Shown piece by piece: positions 48,001 to 59,255 of a stretch of 64,000 nucleotides of DNA. The DNA is from Pohlia nutans (taxonomy: Eukaryota > Streptophyta > Bryopsida > Bryales > Mniaceae): the NCBI GenBank assembly GCA_022496805.1, contig CM040104.1, forward strand, positions 7,167,650 to 7,231,649. The letters are read 5' to 3'. Under the pieces are notes generated by a model, which worked only from the letters and a program-made list of their open reading frames with translations, ran no database searches and was not told the DNA's origin. Within the stretch, counting starts at the first letter, position 1; every line of letters begins with the position of its first letter. A program made the translations under genes and the position numbers.

Positions 48001-50029
48001 TACCTTGGGGTATGGCAGCGTCCTGTTTGGGGTCCTCCCGAGGAGATGTTGCACGTAGGCCTTTAGGTCCTCATCCGTTAAATGGCCCATGCGCTTGAAG
48101 AATTCACGCTGCAGCGTGAACCTTTTCTTGACGCCCTTGGCTTCTCTGTAGGGCTGGAGCGTCTCGGGATTTATCAGGTCCCCGTTGGAGTATTTGGTCA
48201 GGAACTCCTCCCACATGGCGTAGTGGTCTTCTGGGAGCGTGATCACCTTGATCTCATACTTGAGGTCAGCGGCCCCCTTCACAATACTTCCTTCTTTGTC
48301 TGGGTTGATACTCTGGAACCGGCCAACGATCAAGGTGGTGAATGTCTGCAACCAAACGAATAACGAAACAGTTGTTAGAGACAGACAACTCCCGGGGGGA
48401 ACTGGCGTGATTATCTTCGAGGCGAAGATATTGACTGCAGTACCTATAGAAAAGGGAAGGACTTAGTATGACATTCCACATTTGCATTGCTATTAGCATA
48501 GCTAAGTGTCTAATCTACAGAAATGTACATGGTGTCGTTGAGATGAAGTTGTGGGTTGAGCGAGAGCCCGTATCTTCGAGTCGAGGATATATGCACAGAA
48601 AAGGGGGACTTACGTGGTACTTCGACTGAGATAACACCGCACCGTTATGTCTCGTTGCTGCCTCCGTAGCAATGTTGGTGGGCCTCCCGCAGTGGAGCCA
48701 GATGTTGCAACCGCTGATGATCTGGTTACCCCATGTTGGCTGCGCGTGGTTCAGGTGGTTTGTGGAGTTGTAGAACTTGGAGATGTTGTGCAGTTGGACA
48801 GTGTCCAAAGTCCACACAATATATGCGTTCCACGTCCTCAACTCATTCCGTCGAGTCTCCCCGCATCCCTCACGCTGAAATTCTTTTGATGCGGTGATGC
48901 TGTGTTGACCGTTTATAATCATAAAGCGGCCATTTTCGATATCCTCCCATTTCTTTGGTTTACTCTTCAGCAGTTTGAAGTTCTCGTCAACAGGAGTGAG
49001 GCAGATGGTTTGTTGCTGTCTGATGTCTGCAAGCTGAACGAGCTCCCTCTTGCAGTCCTCCACAATTTCCTTCTCTAGCTTTCTGATGACATACTCGTCA
49101 TTGGCAAGAAAGCATTGGTCGATGGAGACCTTGTACGATAATTCATCAAACACATAGCAGGCCTTGTGTTTGTCCCAGAAATCTTTTCTCATTTCATCGA
49201 ACTTCAGGTACTCAGGCACGGGGTCTGCACTCTGGTTGTGTCTCCCCTGCACCGTCGTCAATGCTGATCCTGAGCTCCCGGCGGTTGACGGTCTTGCGGC
49301 AGGCGTTGATTTTCTCCGCTTCCTACTTGATTCACCTGCTGCTGCGGTGCCGGGAGTCGACACTCGGGGGTTCGAACGGGCTCTCTTGCCGGCTCTTCCT
49401 CTACTGTTTGCTCGAGGTGTTCCCGACTGGGAACGGTTGGCGTCAGCTGCATCTGGCTAGCGGAGTCGCCTGGTTTGGATTGCTGAGGAGGCCGGGATGC
49501 AGTTCTGCAGTGCGTACCTGTCCAGTGCCTGAAAGACGTGGCCGAGCTTGCGAACTAGGGCCTCGACCGTTGCGCACTGCCATGGGAGGTAATTAGTCCT
49601 GAACGGGTCTGCGAACTCTGGCGTGGAGAAGTCTTGCAGAGAATCCATGAGCACATCCATGTCGAATTTTGCTCCCCGGTCGTGCACTTTGATGACCAGG
49701 GAATGGGTGTGTTGCTGAGCACGGCCCATATCGTCGACTGCCTGGAGGGCTATGACAATGTAGTCCTTGTGGTGCTGCTCGATGAACGTGACCTCGTTGT
49801 TGTTCCATACGAGGAAGTTCGGACTGTTGTGCTCACGGTGCCTGAGATACACATAATTCTCGAACCGGCTGAACCCAAATGTCCAGGCTGCAACGCACTC
49901 TTTGAACTGCCACAGGGATCCATAGTTGGACGGCATGTCGTAGATGAATGGGGTGTCTCCCAGTGGATTCTGGAATGGCTCCATGAATGGTGTTGTGGAC
50001 GAGTAGTCGTAGTTCTCTCACTCAGCCAT
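45098..50029 (-). pseudogene. Large three-exon module gene, about 1470 codons, four in-frame stops
   Basis: Exons 50029-48614 (472 codons), 48345-47020 (442) and 46759-45098 (554) have lengths divisible by three and clean GT-AG borders (GTAAGT/GTTGCAG; GTATAC/GATGCAG), so the gene model is strong. Stops: TGA at codon 4 (avoidable by starting at ATG 49984), TAG 49457 where the second copy has CAG, TGA 47998 and TAG 47572 where the second copy has tyrosine codons. Exon 1 has a basic Ser/Arg linker and GRFMIINGQHSITASKE (about residue 367), reminiscent of ParB/DGQHR-type folds. Exon 2 is globular. Exon 3 is acidic (SSDDLSDDSDDSD), carries three DPRVEDSRPVQGSP repeats encoded by palindromes, and has a charged coiled coil (WEEKEQKRKHKKEVEDALLA). 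Function unknown; DNA binding is a guess. Confidence 0.75.
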
Positions 50030-50149
50030 TTCAACAGACCTGCACAGGACATCGTAGCAGCTTGACTGTTAGAGAGTCTGCAATACTCAGGTATCTTCGA
50101 GTCGAGGATACATGGGATTATCACATGAATTCGACTTGCTATCTTCTAT

Positions 50150-50727
50150 TGCTTTGGTCCGTGTACATCTTCGATGGATTCATCGCTCTATGGGGCACTA
50201 TGGCTAATGAAGATTTGTCTGGAGAATTTAGGAGGATGAATGAGCCCCTCAAGTACTACTGGCGCGGGGTGAAATCTGCTCTAACCACGCCAGTTCCGGC
50301 GCGGGAGACTTTGCAGAATGGATTTTGGCCATCTTCGAGATTCGCACCCGAAATAGAGGACCAATTTCTGGACAATGGGACAATCCGTGAGGAGTTTGCT
50401 GAGGATGCTCCCTTCATTGGTCGTAGGCGTGACCGTCCAGCCCCTTCATTTCGCGTTAGTCGTGATGTGTACGCTGGCTATTTCCTCGCAGTGCGCCCTG
50501 CTGATGATGACCGCCGACCATTTTGGCTGGCTAAGGCCTTGACGAATCCCAGTCCAGATCCTGGACATGTGAATTTAATTCAGATGCAGTATTGGACACC
50601 TGCTTCACGGCAACACATTGATATGGACACTTATTGCGGTTGGGATACAAAAGAGGGGAATTCTTGGCGCGAGGATAGATGTTTCCAACCAAATTGGTCC
50701 CATACAGATTGTATCATGACAGCGTGA
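50150..50727 (+). pseudogene. C-terminal remnant of a DUF7869-like transposase gene
   Basis: Encodes GFIALWGTMANEDLSGEFRR ... FAEDAPFIGRRRDRP ... YAGYFLAVRPADDDRRPFWLA ... DPGHVNLIQMQYWTPAS ... GWDTKEGNSW, aligned throughout with the C-terminal domain of the minus-strand gene at 38009-38590 but better preserved (no frameshift). Similarity starts abruptly near 50170, so the catalytic part is missing. It reads toward the right terminus, about 720 bp away, just as the gene at 38009 reads toward the left terminus at 37348. It could be a short expressed protein, but no start is convincing. Confidence 0.7.
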
Positions 50728-51454
50728 AAGCCGCGTACAAGAAAAGAGACTTCCGATCCAAGGATTAAAATTCCTCAAACACAAATCAACATCATCAAAG
50801 CATCTATAGACTCCTATGTATCAGATTCCATGAATGAGGCATCACCGCCTCGTGAATGATTTGTATCTAGGCGTATGTTTAGTAGGGATTTGTAGTGATT
50901 CATGTAGTGTGTGGATCTAGATGTAAACGGGTTTGTAGTATTACAATGGCGATGTCGTTATTGTAGAACATTCTATTACATTTATTGAAATTTACCGAGG
51001 TGCCTATGCACAATGGATTTCGAATTTTGTATATTGGTATTGCTATTACATTGCATGTATGAATGGTAGGACCATTTTTTTCATTGATAGCTCAATTGAT
51101 TTAGGACCTCAATGGAAAGTGTCATTCCATTTGATTAAGTCTTTGTTGGTTGGGACAAGAATATTATAATTGCCTTAGTACAGCTTTGTACCAGCATTGA
51201 GGATGGTTGTGTAGCCTTAATCGTTGGGTCAGCAGTCCCAATGTTGAGCAGAGAAATGCAACATAGATGTCTGGACTTCAACAATATTAAATGACTACTC
51301 TTAATTGTATAGATGAATATGAGTGATCCAACGTAGTTAAGTCTCAATTTAATGAATTGCCTCAATATAATGAACGCTTATTATCTTCCACACTTGGGGT
51401 CATAATTAAAATGAGACTGCAAATTGTGTCATTTTAATGAATATTGCCTTGTAC

Positions 51455-52930
51455 CAAATTAACAAAAAGTTGGCTTGCAACCTGCAAGCTAATACTATAA
51501 ACTGATTACACTTGTGAGACGACAAATCCATTGGAACAACTTATCACAACATGTGGCACCAATCGTGCACAAGATTTTTTGATAACTTTAAAATATATTT
51601 GTATATTGATAAAAATTGTGTGAATTACAACAACTTGACTAAAGCAAACTATGACTATTGATTATACAATGTACAAGAGTGAGTAAGAAAATAGAATACA
51701 AGTGGTCTAATAGCTAGCATTGGGAATTGAAGAGTCGCTTAACTTCTACTAGAAGTTCAACTTATCTACTTATCCTACTTCATATCCTAGCCAATTAGAC
51801 TACTTGGTATCTAATTTGCAAATAGTCCTTTTGTATCAATTATCAACTAATTTATCATGGTCAAGTAGAAATACAGTCTATTAGTTACCCCTATTTACAC
51901 TAGAAAGAGCAAATAGACAAAAATAAATAATACACATGACTACAACCATCGACTCCGATGATTCACAGAGTTGTACCTGCAATCTCAAACATCAATTGAT
52001 ATACATGCGATGTTTGCAAGAATGGCACTAGCACCTATATAGAGAAAAACCCAAAGGATTCCAAATCTTATCAGGAATATCGATGAATTCAGTCGCTCCT
52101 TCCGAAAAACCCAGTGTTGTGTACAAGCAGGACCCAAAACCTTGGCGGAAAACAGAACAAGGTAGCACCGTGCGGGTCTGCAACGAGCAATGGAGAGACA
52201 AGAAGGAACTAGCAGCGCGACTGTGCACGAAGAAGAGAATGTCCACGTCGAGATGAAGTGAGACCAAGCATACCCTTCCGCGAAGATTGGGCGGCAAAAG
52301 AAATGGGGCGGGAATTCTCAATTTCAAATGTTTCGAAATCCACGCCGCCTTCCAACATTTAATGCTCGCATTTCCTGCCAAGGTTGGAGCGCCGATTTAT
52401 TTGTCACTTTTTGACAGATTCATGATCGAAAGATGCGGATGCAATAAAGCAGACCGAAAAGGCCTCGTCCGGGTATAGTTAGATTCGACAACTGTACTGC
52501 TTTTCGTCTCGGGAATTACGCTTGTGGCTGGATTCTGCATGGGATTCCGTTTATTTTATTCACTATTAAAAGCCTCGATTCCATAATTTCCTTATCCTTC
52601 TCAGCATCCATTCGTTAGAGTCTAGGGCAGAGGGCATCGAGTTAGGTTTTAGGGGTCAGAATTGAAGAGAGGAAACGGATACTTATTACTATTTCGGAGA
52701 TTTGTCTAGAGTCCATTACTGTTTTTTAGGGTTTAGGGTTTAGGGTTTAGGATTTATGATTGAACATAGAGGTAGGGTATATCATCGCGGTAGTGATATT
52801 AAAAATGCGTTTACGCTTGAGATATATTTATAAATCACTATCTAATATAGCACACATGCATTATATCGACATATTTGGAAAGCCGATATTCACATAGGCC
52901 ATTGATGAACCTCTTCACTTTTATTTCTGA
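51455..52930. other. Intergenic DNA with a TTTAGGG tract
   Basis: A GC-richer island at 52060-52680 holds a minus frame of 117 codons without protein-like support. At 52725-52755 there are three to four TTTAGGG units, the plant telomere-type repeat, here a short interstitial tract or promoter telo-box cluster. Confidence 0.5.
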
Positions 52931-52934
52931 AATT

Positions 52935-53491
52935 TTAACTCCTAAAAGCCCAAGGGGTATTGGACAAAACATAGGTGATTGTGTTATAATATGTGCCTTC
53001 TATATGTCTAATGAAGTTTGGTTCAATAGACAAAATGTAGAGCAAGTCTCTACATATTATCCGTACAATCAAACTTCTAAATGTAACTTTAGATAGTTTC
53101 TTCAAGAGTTTAGAAGAATTAACCTTTGAAAATTTGTATAAATTCTAATTTTCACTTTTAGAGTTTAGAATTTAGCATAAATTGTTACATTTGGTTTGTC
53201 TACTGTAAACCTCAAAAAGGCAAAATAAATGATGGAAGGATGATCAGTACTTTCCCCAAAGATCAATTTGTGTAACACTAAAACAATGTTGAAGTAACAT
53301 TTTGAAAAATTCTCCCGAGTAGAGCTTAACTCTTAATGATTGACATAATTTAAATTCGGTTGGAAAGTAGATTTGTTTTAATATTTTAAAATAATTTCAC
53401 TTACAAATTTTTTTTCAAAAAAGAATTCCTGGTACCTCGTTAGATTTGGACAGCGACCAAAATTGGTTATTATGGCGTTTTTAGGTTTTAA
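52935..53491. mobile_element. TTAA-type non-autonomous element, copy H
   Basis: TTAA at both ends; left CTCCTAAAAGCCCAAGGGG, right GGCGTTTTTAGG. Shares GGTATTGGACAAAACATAG and TTTGGTTCAATAGACAAAAT with copies D and F. 557 bp. Confidence 0.75.
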
Positions 53492-53869
53492 TAAAACTCT
53501 ATTTAAATTTGAAGTCATGCATCCTTATAAATTTCATTTTTGAGTGGGCATTATACAGTTAAAAAAGCATATCTTCCAATGAATCCAATGATCCAATATT
53601 CCAATCTTATCAAGGGTTTAACCGGCACTTATTTCTGTAGACTATATTTACATTCATACCGAAAGTTACTAATACTGGTTTTCGGAATTTCAATAGAAAC
53701 AGTTGTTAGGATAAACTATACGATTTATTTAGAAATATACTTTTCAATTTTTTTTGTATAATCATCTTTTTCAAATTTTAATAGAGTTTTGGGTATTTCC
53801 ACCGTAAGGTATTTCTACTTTTAGTAACTTTACTCTTAAGGTATTTCCAACGTAAAATACTAAAAAATT

Positions 53870-54532
53870 TCTTATTGAAGTTCACAATAGATAGCCGAAC
53901 TATACATAATGAAACTAAATTCTGAAGTCTAAAATTAAAATTATAAATTATACAAATTTTTAACGGTTATCGCTTTTAACTTTATATCAAATTCATCCAT
54001 AGTTGTTTTAGGAAGTATAACCGTGCAAATAATTTGTAAATATGTTACTCTGGGTACATTCACAGTAACACGACCCAACCCCGCCCTGTTATAACGACTC
54101 TTGATGAGTGCTTAGAAAATAATATCTTCAATTTTTGTAGATATTAGAAAAATTTAAGGACATTTTGCGACATATTTTGAACATTTTAGCACATTTTAGT
54201 CGTTATTAACGACTGGTTACGACCATATTTTAGTCGTTTTGGAGTACCAATAACTTCCCAAACATTGTCAAACTTTAGTATATTGTATAATGACATATAT
54301 TATATGTAGTTACTAATTTATATTGCATTATAAATTCATATGATAAGATTATTGCTTAACAATCCGTTAAATTAATCACTGGTTACAGTTTCCTTGGGTT
54401 GTGTTACTGTGAATGTACCCCTCTACATTTTGTCTATCGGAAAAAACTTCATCAAACATATTGAAGGCACATATTATACAACACATCTATAATTTATCCA
54501 ATACCCCTCAGGGTTTTACTGAGGGTTATTAA
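53870..54532. mobile_element. Reverse-oriented relic of the TTAA-type element, interrupted by a 369-bp MITE
   Basis: The complement of 54421-54532 matches the left part of copies D, F and H (GGGGTATTGGATAAATTAT, ATAATATGTGCCTTCAATAT), ending at TTAA 54529-54532; the complement of 53870-54047 matches their interior. The 369-bp MITE lies between. Confidence 0.6.
54052..54420. mobile_element. 369-bp MITE, copy 1, target duplication CTCT
   Basis: About 27-bp terminal inverted repeats GGGTACATTCACAGTAACAC + GACCCAA. Flanked by CTCT at 54048-54051 and 54421-54424. Inserted into the relic at 53870-54532. Internal TAACGACTGGTTACGAC and an otherwise AT-rich body; no coding. Confidence 0.85.
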
Positions 54533-55247
54533 GGTGATAGTACATTACAAAAATATAAAGTGGAAAGTACTTCTTCTAGTTTTTGAATTGTTTATGGCCT
54601 AAGTACGCAGTCACTTTTGATTCATGAAAGGTTTGCGTAGGGCATGGAGTGTATAGAAGTTGTATTAAAATAATATATTAATAACTTTAATATGCTTATA
54701 ACTTTGAAAATTTGTTTTAATATGTCACAAAACATTATTAATGTGTTGAATTGGTAATTTCTGATATCTTTTCTATTTTTTCGAAATGGTGACCACTCAA
54801 GTGTTATCACTATTTAAAATATATTTATTTGGTTGATAATTATTAAAATAACATAAAAGAATTCCGTCTTAAATTTGGTTATCTTACTATCTATAATAAA
54901 ATATGATAGGCATTGAATCGTTTGCTAGAAAAGGATTTGAGGCCAAAACTCAATCTATTGATTTCTATGAATGGATGTTCCGTCGCACCAGGTTTCATTC
55001 ATTATTTTGCAATCAAGTGTCTCAATCCATGCATGTTTCTTAATAAAGAATGTGTAACATTAATGTAATTTACAATTAGATATTGACAACTTCTAATATT
55101 TTAGGCTAGTAACTCATGCAATACAATCAAGACGGTGAATTATAGAATGATGATTATTTCATTTGTCAATCATTCAATTCGCAGGAAATCAATGAAAAAT
55201 GCTTATTAAAATTAATGCAGAAGTTGTAAATATTTTGAATAAGACTA

Positions 55248-55616
55248 GGGTACATTCACAGTAACACGACCCAACCCCGCCCAGTTATAATGACTCTTGA
55301 TGAGTGCTTAGAAAATAATATCTTCAATTTTTGTAGATATTAGAAAAATTTAAGGACATTTTGCAACATATTTTGAACATTTTAGCACATTTTAGTCGTT
55401 ATTAACGACTGGTTACGACCATATTTTAGTCGTTTTGGAGTACCAATAACTTCCCAAACATTGTCAAACTTTAGTATATTGTATAATGACATATATTATA
55501 TGTAGTTACTAATTTATATTGCATTATCAATTCATATGATAAGATTATTGCTTCACAATTCGTTAAATTAATCACTGGTTACAGTTTCCTTGGGTCGTGT
55601 TACTGTGAATGTACTC
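55248..55616. mobile_element. 369-bp MITE, copy 2, target duplication ACTA
   Basis: Same length and almost the same sequence as 54052-54420. Flanked by ACTA at 55244-55247 and 55617-55620; the right terminus has one change (GTACTC for GTACCC). The two differing 4-bp duplications show independent insertions. Confidence 0.87.
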
Positions 55617-55620
55617 ACTA

Positions 55621-56870
55621 AATACATGCAATTGTGCCTGCAAGTTCAGGAATATTTCAAGTGGTTTGGATATTTTTACGTAAGAAAATCATTAACAAAA
55701 TTCACCGATCCGTTGCTATACTTAAAAGAACTCAACTCATAAATGTCATAGAATTTGCATCCAAAAGCATGAAAAAAATAAGTGAACAACTTGTAAATAC
55801 ATTTTTGATGTCAAATCCATTTTTGCATGCAAGTGGTTTGGGTATTTTTACGTAAAAATATTTATATCAATTATTGAAAGTTCACTGGTACATTGCCTCA
55901 TAAAATTATTGCCATGGAAAATTAGAGATTCAAAATGAATCTCATTTAAATAATAGTTGTACAACTAAAATATATTAAGTTAATTCGACATGTGTGTCTT
56001 ATACCATGGGAAGTTGATACTATTAGCAAGTCATAGTGGTAAGGAGTGAATCCGTAAAGACTGGCCATCTTTAAGGAAATTGTTCTTTAATCACTTTACT
56101 TTTGATTGGTATTACAGATTCTTGCAGGGGTATAATAGAAGCAATGTCGTTGTAGTGACTTAAGTGATGAAATACTTAAGAATAAAGAAATATCTTATAT
56201 AAGGAATGCCTTAACGGAGCACGTGAAAGTATAAAGCTTAAAGTGAAAAGACTTCTATGAGATAAGTATTCTTACATATCTTCAAGTAGAAATGAATCGT
56301 GAGTTAGTATCAAGCAGTAAAGATTGATCTGTCTATTTGACTTACTTTGGCAACTATAAAAGGGTATTGCCCTTTGTCATGACTATTTGACCTTAGGATA
56401 GGACAAGACAGACGCATATTTAATTGACTGGAATTAGTTATAGGCAAGTGACGCCACCACATTCTAACATTAACCAAGTCTTATTAACATTGGGTGATTG
56501 AGTTGAATAATCTTTAAACTTATAAGTGACTTTAGTGAATTATCCATAAACGCTTTCATCTTTCCCCTTATAGAACTCTACCAGGAAAGTTAACTTAGTA
56601 TGAAAAGCCTTGTTGAACTTTTCGATACTATAATTTCCAACCCGGACGAAAACCGGATCTAGTCGCAACCGGGTCAGTCAGTAGAAGAAGACCCGGTTCA
56701 GCAGGAAAGAGGAATTTAGCTGGTGATAGTAAGAGAGGGATCATCAGCCCGGGACCATCTCCGGAAACCTCCCACTTCACAGAATCTCCGCGGAACGATA
56801 ACCCGGAAATCACCTCTATGAGCGTTCTTAATACGAAAAAGTGCGTTCTAGGGGAGTATCCGGTATCACG
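55621..56870. other. AT-rich intergenic DNA ending in an ACCCGG-rich stretch
   Basis: No gene. 56637-56830 has repeated AACCCGG, ACCCGGTT and ACCGGAT words that abut the truncated module copy. Confidence 0.5.
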
Positions 56871-59255
56871 TGCTACGACAGTAGTATGAGATGGGGCTGG
56901 CGGAGTACCCTTTCTTGACAAGTCCTGGAATGTAGTCTGGGACACCTCGCTTGAACATGAAGTGCAGCTTGACGTCGGAGGCTCTCTGCCGATTTGACAC
57001 GTCATTGAGCCGTTCTGCCTTGCACGGCTTGTAGACAGACAACTCGTATTCGTAGTCGGGGAAGTACATCTCGATGAACGTAGACGCTCTTGCGTCATCA
57101 AGAGTAGACTCCGTTATCCAGAGCCACACTTTGGGCTGTGTCATAGGCGGGTCCTTGAGCTCAAGGAGCTTCGTGAGGAAAGGGAAGAGCAGAGCCAGAG
57201 AGTTAGGGTCCTCGGATGGTTTGTGCTTCGGAGCCTTCCGGAGATCCGCAATCCCGAAGCTCATGCCGTTGCGAGGGTCGTACTTCCACTTTGAATTCAT
57301 AATGAACGCCATCGACGGTCCGTCATGGCCCTAAAGATGAATCCTGCCTGCAGGGTCTTGCAAGCGGCACTTGTGCGACATGAACGACTTGAACATGTCA
57401 TTGAGCTCTTGGAATTTCTCCGTCATGTCGCTCAGCCGCTTGTTCATGGCCTCGTTGGTCAGGCGCCTTTTAAAGAAGTCTCCCGACAGAGTGGAGAGGA
57501 GGAAGTCGAACGTCGCTGTGGATAACCGGTAAGTCTTCTTCCAGGCTTTCCAGCTCGCCTTGTCGACAGATCCGTCGGGTTTAAAGAAATTGAGGGTCTT
57601 GTTGATATTCATCAACTCCTCAAGAATGACCTTCTTGCGCTTGCGGCGCTCCACCCAGTCAGTCATGCTATAGTAACCCACGACGTATGATTTCGTCTTT
57701 CCCACATATACCTTGGGGTATAGCTGCATCCTGTTTGGGGTCCTCCCGAGCAGATGTTGCACGTAGGTCTTTAGGTCCTCATTCGTTAAATGGCCTATGC
57801 GCTTGAAGAATTCCTGCTGCAGCGTGAACCTTTTCTTGACGCCCTTGGCTTCTCTGTAGGGCTGAGCGTCTCGGGATTGATCAGGTCCCCGTTTGAGTAT
57901 TTGGTCAGGAATTCCTCCCACATTGCGTAGTGGTCGTCTGGGAGCGTGATCACCTTGATCTCATACTTGAGGTCAGCGGCCCCTTTCACATTAATATTTC
58001 CTTCTTTGTCTGGGTTGATATTCTGGAACCGGCCGATGATGAAGGTGGTGAAAGTCTGCAACCAAACAAATAACGAATCAGTTGTTAGAGACAGACAATT
58101 GCCGGGGGAACTGGCGTTGATTATCTTCGAGTCGAAGATATTGACTGCAGTACCTATAGAAAAGGGAAGGACTTAGTATGACATTCCGCATTTGCATTGC
58201 TATTAGCATTCCTAAGTGTCTAATCTACATATATCTAGATGGGGTCGGAGAGATAAAGTCGCAGGTTGAGCGAGAGACTGTATCTTTGAGTCGAGGATAA
58301 ATGTACAAAAATGGGTACTTACCGTGTACTTCGTCTGGGATACCTTCGCACCGTTTTGTCTCGTTGCTGCCTCCGTAGTGGAGTTGGTGGGCCTCCCGTA
58401 GTGGAACCAGATGTTGCGACCGCTGATGATCTGGTTATCCCATGTGGGCTGCGCGTGGTTCAGGTGGTTTGTGGAGTTGTAGAACTTGGAGATGTTGAAG
58501 AGTTGGACAATGTTCAAAGTCCACACAATATATGCATCCCACGTCCTCAACTCATTCCGTTGAGCCTCCCTGCATCCCTCACGCTGCAGTTCCTTAGAAG
58601 CGGTGATGCTTTGTTGACCGTTTATAATCATGAAGTGGCCATTTTTGATTTTTGTCATTCGCGTCAACAGGAGTGAGGCAGACGGTTTGTCGCTGTCTGA
58701 TGTCTGCAAGTTGAACGAGCTCCTTCTTGCGGTTCTCCACAATTTCCTTTTCTAGCTTTCTAATGACGTACTCGTCATTGGCAAGAAAGCATTGGTCGAT
58801 GGAAACCTTGTACGTTAATTCATCAAACACGTAGCACGCTTTGTGTTTGTCCCAGAAATCTTTTCTCATTTCATCGAACTTTTGGTACTCAGGCATGGGG
58901 TGTGCACTCTGGTTCTATCTCCCCTGCACCGTCGTCAATGCTGATCCTGAGCTACCGGCGGTTGACGGTCTTGCGGCAGGCGTTGATTTTCTCTGCTTCC
59001 TACTTGGTTCACCTGATGTTGTGGTGCCGGGAGTCGACACTCGGGGGTTCGAACGGGATCTCTTGCCGGCGCTTCCTCTACTATCTGCTCGAAGTGTTCC
59101 CGTTTGGGAACAGGTGGCGTCAGCTGCATCTAACTGGCGGAGACGCCTGGTTTGCATTGCTGAGGAAGCCAAGATGCAGTTCTGCAGTGCGTACTTGTCC
59201 AGTGCCTAAAAGACGTGGCCGAGCTTACGAACCAGGGCCTCGACTGTTGTGCACT
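56871..59255 (-). pseudogene. Partial second copy of the large module gene
   Basis: Collinear with 47171-49585 of the 9.56-kb transposon on the same strand, including both exons and the intervening intron with two palindromes (58122 TATCTTCGAGTCGAAGATA and a degenerate one at 58281). Similarity ends abruptly at GTAGTATGAG on the left and GCCATGGGA on the right. Defects include TAG codons near 58917 and 59207, a frameshift near 57872 and loss of about 15 codons after CLTPVD. It retains tyrosine codons where the first copy has TGA (47998) and TAG (47572), which shows those are defects in the first copy. Confidence 0.8.

Larger units (their letters stand above)
42932..50110. repeat. Twelve dispersed copies of one palindrome, TATCYTCGANTCGARGATA
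   Basis: Positions: 42932, 43059, 45349, 45523, 46139, 46222, 46312 (exonic), 46833 and 46957 (intron 2), 48412 and 48571 (intron 1), 50092 (upstream of the start). Arms ATCCTCGA or ATCTTCGA flank a 1-bp centre and most copies are perfect or one-off. Exonic copies are read in frame as PRVED, PRIED, PRSED or PRGED. The half-site TATCNTCGA is shared with the array at 40970-41495. Confidence 0.9.
41892..51450. mobile_element. Complete 9.56-kb DNA transposon with cargo gene module
   Basis: Terminal inverted repeats AAGGCAATATTCATTAAAAT + GACACAA (27 bp identical) at 41892 and 51450, flanked by GTAC at 41888-41891 and 51451-51454. Subterminal TTCATTAAATTGAGAC repeats follow at both ends. Contents: minus-strand module of a three-exon gene (50029-45098), an FCP1-like gene (44628-43728) and a Ser/Pro-rich ORF (43448-42552), plus a + strand C-terminal remnant of the DUF7869-like gene at 50150-50727. 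Twelve copies of one palindrome are spread through it. The gene-bearing part is more GC-rich than the flanks. It lacks a full transposase, so it would depend on a related autonomous element. Confidence 0.88.

Noticed and set aside
49366..49380. tRNA B-box-like GGTTCGAAC (also at 59047)
   Set aside because: It lies in the coding sequence of the module gene, with no A box or cloverleaf around it. No tRNA or rRNA gene was found in the window.
37348..51450. A single 14-kb transposon from 37348 to 51450
   Set aside because: The termini at 41892 and 51450 match each other perfectly and share the GTAC duplication, while 37348 differs (AAGGCTTTATTC) and is preceded by ATAT; two elements fit better.
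52028..52381. 117-codon minus-strand ORF in a GC-richer island
   Set aside because: No motif, no splice context and no similarity recognised; not supported as a gene.
52725..52755. Chromosome end
   Set aside because: Only three to four TTTAGGG units flanked by unique DNA; interstitial.
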